From the NCBI RefSeq assembly GCF_018812025.1, contig NC_063061.1, forward strand, positions 8,960,415-9,024,414: 64,000 nucleotides of DNA, written 5' to 3'. The DNA is from Megalobrama amblycephala. Taxonomy: Eukaryota; Chordata; Actinopteri; Cypriniformes; Xenocyprididae. Positions within the stretch are counted from its first letter, which is position 1; every line of letters starts with the position of its first letter. Of this stretch, positions 58,544 to 64,000 are shown piece by piece. A program made the translations under genes and the position numbers. The notes beneath the pieces were generated by a model. It saw only the letters and a program-made list of their open reading frames with translations, ran no database searches and was not told the origin of the DNA.

Positions 58544-60534
58544 AGTGATGGAGAAGCAGGCAGTATGGAAATTAATGCCACACTGATGGAGAGCCATCTT
58601 TATAGAGGCCTTTTGAAGTCCTGACGGCACAGATCGGCGCGGAGAACTCTCTGAGCGGTGCTTCAAAAGCGGGATTTCAAAACAGCCCTCCTCACGGCGG
58701 CAAAATACGCTAGCGATGTGTACACCGAGTTCTGCTAAATTGCGTTAGAAAAAAAAACAGAGCGAGGAATGTTTACCACTTACCAGCCTAATGAAATTAC
58801 ATGTGCACAAGCTCACACACACTCAGCCTCACGATGGGAAATTATAAGCGGCCATTACGCCGGGAGGGGCGAGGGACGTGACTGAATCTGTCTATTGAGC
58901 AAAAGGGTGGTTGGGTTTCCTGGCCAACAGCGTCCATTTCATTTTAATGACATTGCTAATGCAAACTCACCGGGTCGGGCGCTGGGTGGGTGCGTGGTGG
59001 TGATTTGGGAGCTGTGTGGGGGGGATGGGCACACAGCGGTCCATTCATGGATACGTGGACTCTCGGGTCAGGTAAAGGGAGGGGTGTTCTGGCAGTGATA
59101 TTAATGACCATTAAGTGAGAGTAGCTCTTTGCATTGGCACCCAAATCCAAACCACAGTTCCATCAGCCAGTAAATGCAATAGATGTCCTCTACTTGTGCT
59201 TACAAAAACGTACTGTGGCCATACAGTGGCGGTATCAAATGGTAATACCATGGTATGATGGTATTTTGGACAATTACAAATAGATTACCGCTCAAAAGTT
59301 TGGGGTTGGTAAGATTTTTTTAAATATCTCATGCTTACAAAGCCTTCATATATGAAACTCAATCTAACCCTAACCCTAGGTTTTTACAAACTTTTATATG
59401 TCTGAAAATCAAACAAAAACAATAAAATAAGTTTTGTGAGCAAAGACAAAGTTACACCTGACATTTCACACATACCGCCCATTCCACCCTGCCTGTTCTA
59501 GTGGGCTGATTGCCCGGTGCATAATGAGAGGCTGGTTACGCAGGGACATTGGGACACATCTGTGTGCAACATATCCCGAGGCAAGGCCATTTCTCCCTAT
59601 CGCTACTTCAATTCCAGTCCTTATAGCTCCAAGAGGTTGGCTCTAGAGTAGTGTGTGTGCCTGCCGCCCCTTTAAACACCGCCTCAGGGCACTTGGTTAG
59701 GCCCACCGCAGAGCTACACTAGGTGCAAATGTGAAGCTAGCAGGTTCGTTTGTCTGTTTTTGTGGCAGCTAATTCACAAACAAGCCATTGAAAACTGCTT
59801 CACTTCAGGGACAGAACAGATCACAAGTTTGTCGCATATTATGTTTGCGTTTTGAAAAAAATTCTATTGTGTGAGAATTACACTTGCCTATCGCGAATTA
59901 GCATCAAATGTAAATGTTGAGCTTTCTAATGATGGAAGGTGCAAAAAGGGATTCAAAATAGGATAAATGAATAAAACATCTTCAGTTCTTCCCCTCTCTC
60001 TTTCTCAGTTTTTTTCTCTCTCTCTCTGACACAAAGTCAATGGCATGAATAATTCACTACTCTCTCTCTCTCTCCCTCTCTCAGAGCCACGGGTGACCTT
60101 TCCCCACAGGAAGTGGAATCGAAACACAACAATGGGCCCCGAGCACAGGGGGATCCCGACTAAGGAGACACTCAAAACACAGCGGGGATACAGAGAGCTT
60201 GCGGATCACATACATTATACATTCATAAATTATTCAGTTACAGTCCCTAAAATTCACATTGAATAAATACAGCCACCCACATGCTGGAAGGGGAAGACCA
60301 GCAGAGAGGCTCCGGATCGGCCCCAACATCAAACCAAGCAGAAGTTTAAATTATTGCTCTGAATCATCGGGTAGTGTTTTTATCCTGTAGAGAATAATAT
60401 AATAACAAGTAGAGAGTTTACTTAGTATAGTTCTGCAATGCAAAACAAACAAGGATGCCGAGTTTGACTCAATAGAGGGAATTAAAAAATGTAATGCATT
60501 TGTGTGTATTTATTACTTAAATAACAAAACATTA
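58544..60534. other. Unique sequence with G-rich and (CT)n patches
   Basis: G-rich patch at 58975-59095 (GGGTGGGTGCG, GGGGGGGATGGG). 59282-59345 (CTCAAAAGTTTGGGGTTGGT) is a fragment of the 11864-12341 family. (CT)n at 60017-60028 and 60059-60072. Otherwise nothing recognised. Confidence 0.35.
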
Positions 60535-60600
60535 CTAATATTAATCAATATACATAATTTAAACATAAATGTTTAAATTATGTATATTGATTAATATTAG
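60535..60600. repeat. 66-bp palindrome with 2-base centre
   Basis: Two exact 32-base arms (starting CTAATATTAATCAATATACA) separated by AA at 60567-60568. Symmetry ends at both limits. Confidence 0.92.
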
Positions 60601-62550
60601 CATTTAGAATGCTATATATAATGATTTTTCCCACTCCCTAATATGTCTGCCAGGACTTGAGGTCATTAGGTCAGAGGTCATGTTCAGAATACTACTCAGA
60701 GTTCATACTCATTTCTGCTGTACTGTATATAGTATATCTACTATGCACAGTGTGCATACTTCATGCATAGAATACCTAGATGACACGTTAGGTTTGGCAA
60801 AAACTAAAGTGCAGTATGAAAACACAGCATACTGTGAGGAATACAGCCTCCCACAATGCAATGCAAAAGACTTCCATTTTCTATTATTTAATTGGACTGC
60901 CAAAGTTTAAAATGCAAAATAACTGTTTTAAATTGAATATGATACACAACTTCTTGTATTAAGCATGCAAAATTATGTCATGTGACAACAATGCCTGTTT
61001 GAAATATTAAATTGCATGCATAATGTATACTGTTTCACAAGCTATTTTGAAAAAAAATAAATAAGACATATGTATGTAGCCAATATGATTTTAGTATGTA
61101 AAGAAAGTAAATAGATAAATAGAATCAATGTAAATGAATGTAACAAGAATAATTGCCACCTGCAGAAAAAGAAATCTAATTAAAATATGATTACAGTATG
61201 TGAAAAACATGTTTACAACAAGTTGTTTCGCTCACACTTTTTTTCTTTTGCACCTGCACAAGAGTAACAGAAAGAAGGAAGTGACATCAATGCCCTAGGA
61301 GTGGTCCATCCTGTCTGCCATTCTGAGTTCAGGTCAAATCTCAATTAGCAGGAAGCCCTGATCATCAGCTCCGATGTTCACACACATAAACACCTTACCA
61401 CAGTAAACAGAGATTCCCAGATCAACTCGATCTGTCTCTCATGGGAAAGCTGGGGTTTGCTGTCAGTCGCAGATTTCCCAATAACATGAACATGTTCTTG
61501 TTTGGAAACACAGGATCAAATTGAGCTTGCGTCATTTCGCTTTAAAAAAAAAAAGGTAATAAATCACGAAACTGTACTCTAGAAGTACAGTACACTAAAA
61601 CTTGGTTATAAGATACAACATGACAGATAAATGAACCATCTAAAATCTATGCTAATAGTAAAGCTAAAGAGACTGATTGATTGACAGTTGAATTCAGACG
61701 CCTTGATTGACAGGTCTAACACTCACTCAATCCTCTTACTGATGTTCGAGGCAGTGAGGGAGCTCGCCCGCATTCTGATGGGACACACACGACAATTCTG
61801 CTAGCTTTAGCTTTTTTGCTAAGGGAGGAAGTGATATCTTACCAGCAAAGCTTGAAGAACTCAAAGATTTGCTCAAAAGGATAAAATAGAAATAAAATAG
61901 AATTGAACTGAATAATGAATTTAATTTAATAAAATAGACATGATCAGCAATAAGGGGGAAAAAAAACAATGATGGAAAGAACATGAGCTGATGTTTCAGT
62001 GAAAAGAAAGTTGAGAGAGAGAAAAACAGACACGCTCACACACAGACAAATGCGTACGCCGCTTTAGGGGTCAGCCAGGCGCATGATAGGATTGTCGGCT
62101 GTGAACTAGAAGTCGTTAACCGTATATTAACTTGGAGAGGTAGAGGGCGACACTGTTATTATCGTTTTTCCTGGCTGGGATTAAGTGGGCCACACGCAGC
62201 CTGTCACAAAGAACTGGCACTGAGAAAGCACGAGGAACCTCACGGCGCTACACTGACAACCGAACGCATTCGAACAAGCCACGGATATTCGCCTTTTCTC
62301 TCCTCTGCCTTTCACTCCTTCCTGATTTCTGTCACTCTTTCTCACACTAGCCACTAAAAGCAGTCTTCTTTCTTCAATAGGCCAATCTGGAAAGGATTAA
62401 CCTAACAATGGTCGCCTCAGTCTAATTTGAGACAATCGTGTGCTAGGCAAGAGATACGGCTAATTAAACCATTAATGTCACAGTAGTATCCCGCTGGTGT
62501 GGTCTGCACTGAACTCTCAGACAGTTGACCCAAAAGTATTTGAACACGAA
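60601..62550. other. Unique sequence
   Basis: No gene or repeat recognised. Two antisense frames (60680-60910 + and 60709-60903 -) cover each other. Poly(A) 61542-61553. Confidence 0.3.
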
Positions 62551-62890
62551 GGGCCAGATTTACTAAACAGGGTAATTTAGCGTGAGAGCGCAATTCCAAA
62601 AAAGTGCCGATGGGAGTGGAACGTTCTGCATGTGATCTACTGATGACACACAAATTAAAGAACATGGATGCAGCTGGATAATTTCCATAATAACCAACAC
62701 AATCTACCAAGAGCAGCGCAAATTAGCGTCTGATTTAAGCTTTTTTGGGGGCAGTAAATAATGGCGGAAATACCAGTAAATTGACTAGCACAACCTTTAG
62801 TAAATCACCTTGCATGCTTCATTTAAATTCTCTCCTCCCATCAATTTTGCGTCTGAAAGGGAAATTCCTACAAATGCATATGCAATTTGG
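62551..62890. mobile_element. GGGCCAGATTTACTAAA-type repeat
   Basis: The words GGGCCAGATTTACTAAACAG, GCGCAATTCCAAAAAAGTGC, GCAGCTGGATAATTTCC and CCTTTAGTAAATCACCTTGC are those of a known abundant cyprinid DNA repeat. TTTAGTAAAT near 62800 mirrors the left TTTACTAAA. The right limit is approximate. Confidence 0.65.
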
Positions 62891-63101
62891 ACAGCTGCAA
62901 AAATAACTGTGTCCATGTCTTTTCAGTACTAATTTTTCACTGTGTGTTTTAACACCAAAAGTGTTGAAAATTCAATGTATTGTCTCTATTGTTTTGTGGT
63001 ACAAACTGCCCCATTCAATTTCAGTCTCCCCTGGTTATGACTCTAATTATTCTTTTCTTTTGTCTTCATTACAATTACTGACGACTTTCTATTCACACTG
63101 T
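62891..63101. other. Unique AT-rich sequence
   Basis: Nothing recognised. Confidence 0.3.
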
Positions 63102-63109
63102 TTTAATCC

Positions 63110-63458
63110 GGTAACACTTTACAATAAGGTTCATTAGTTAACATTAGTTAACTACATTAGTTAACATGAACTAACAATGAATGCACTTTTACAGCATTTA
63201 TTAATCTTTGTTAATGTTAATTTCAACATTTACTAATACATTATTAAAATCTTGTTAACAGTTAATGCACTGAGCAAGCAAGTGGGCAAGTGAACTGAAA
63301 GAGATTAACATGAACAAACAACAAACAACTGTATTTTCATTAACTAACGTTAAGGAAGATTAGTAAATACAGTAACAAATGTATTGCTCATGGTTAGTTC
63401 TTGTTAGCTAATACATTATCTAATGTTTAACTAATGAACCTTATTTTAAAGTGTTACC
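63110..63458. mobile_element. 349-bp hAT-type MITE with perfect 8-bp duplication
   Basis: The target duplication TTTAATCC lies at 63102-63109 and 63459-63466. The left end GGTAACACTTTACAATAAGG and the right end CCTTATTTTAAAGTGTTACC are inverted copies, continuing through TTCATTAGTTAAC / GTTTAACTAATGAA. Common cyprinid family. Confidence 0.93.
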
Positions 63459-63466
63459 TTTAATCC

Positions 63467-64000
63467 CAAATTTTTTTATCAAACCTCCCATATCACCTTC
63501 TTTAAAACTGTATCAAATGCCCTTTTCGAAAAAAGAAACATTTCAGTGAGCTTTACTATTCAAAATTATTCATAAAAATAACATATTTGCTCAGCTAGTT
63601 GGCAGGTGCATCTTAGGGCTAGTTAGCATTTTAGCTTAGCACACCATCAATACATGACAATTTATGAAATTAAAAGCATGTTTTTGCTACAAACTTACTT
63701 TTTAATGTAAGTCGAGTGTTTTAAATAATCTTCTGTGATCTGATGACGCTTCGGATCAAAAAATCAGACAGAAAGTATATCCTTTTACAGTATTCTGCTC
63801 ATTCATAAGGCTATGTCGATTAGCACTGCATTATAAATATACATTATTGTTATGAAAATACGCGACATGGCATGAAGAACACAGATAAACCATACATTGT
63901 CGCAATTGACCCGTCGCAAAGACCTGACCCCCTTAGTTACTGTTGCTTTGTCCGACAAGCCATGGCGCTGTCACGCCACACAGAGTGAAAAATACATTGC
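63467..64000. other. Unique sequence to window end
   Basis: AT-rich; no gene or repeat recognised. Confidence 0.35.

Noticed and set aside
59358..59375. CTAACCCTAACCCTA telomere-like repeat
   Set aside because: Only two units, within ordinary sequence; not an interstitial telomere of note.

Overview
This window looks like a gene-poor, repeat-dense stretch of a cyprinid (carp/zebrafish-type) fish nuclear genome. The argument rests on content: two Tc1/mariner transposons of types common in cypriniform genomes, more than twenty non-autonomous DNA elements (TTAA-target, hAT-type with 8-bp duplications, TA-target), many long (AT)n, (TG)n and (ATATT)n microsatellites, and AT-rich unique DNA between them. 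Family assignment is from memory of such repeats. Species and chromosome cannot be told from the sequence.

No host protein-coding exon, tRNA, rRNA, CRISPR array or other RNA gene could be supported. The only convincing coding sequences are two dead Tc1 transposases: a nearly intact one on the + strand (9149-10189, full frame but two nonsense codons, inside an element at 8799-10336) and a frameshifted, deleted one on the - strand (27755-28707, inside an element at 27636-29070). The longest other open frame (57632-58543) is unexplained and is listed as a lead, not a gene.

Layout: 1-8.3 kb holds decayed elements and GCTGTCAA-ended repeats fused to (ATATT)n tracts; 8.8-10.3 kb the better Tc1 copy; 11.9-13.3 kb a stack of four different small elements; 14.7-17.9 kb more small elements, a perfect 156-bp AT-rich palindrome (16385-16540) and two arms of (AT)n; 18.3-24 kb mostly unique DNA with patches that look like conserved regulatory DNA; 24.3-25.5 kb small elements; 27.4-29.1 kb the damaged Tc1 copy between 60-bp direct repeats; 30.3-33.4 kb nested elements; 34.7-36.0 kb a three-layer nested insertion; 37.1-37.9 kb a 44-bp minisatellite followed by a TTAA element; 40.2-41.4 kb a 1.1-kb TTAA element; 46-51.2 kb microsatellites, a tandem duplication, a CpG-rich element and an alternating-motif element; 51.3-64 kb mostly unique DNA with two further palindromes, one TTAA element and, at the end, a hAT-type element with a perfect 8-bp target duplication.

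The unique patches are moderate in GC and rich in TAAT/ATTA homeodomain-type words. Together with the lack of exons this would fit a gene desert or a very large intron beside a developmental gene, but that is inference; only cross-species alignment could show it.
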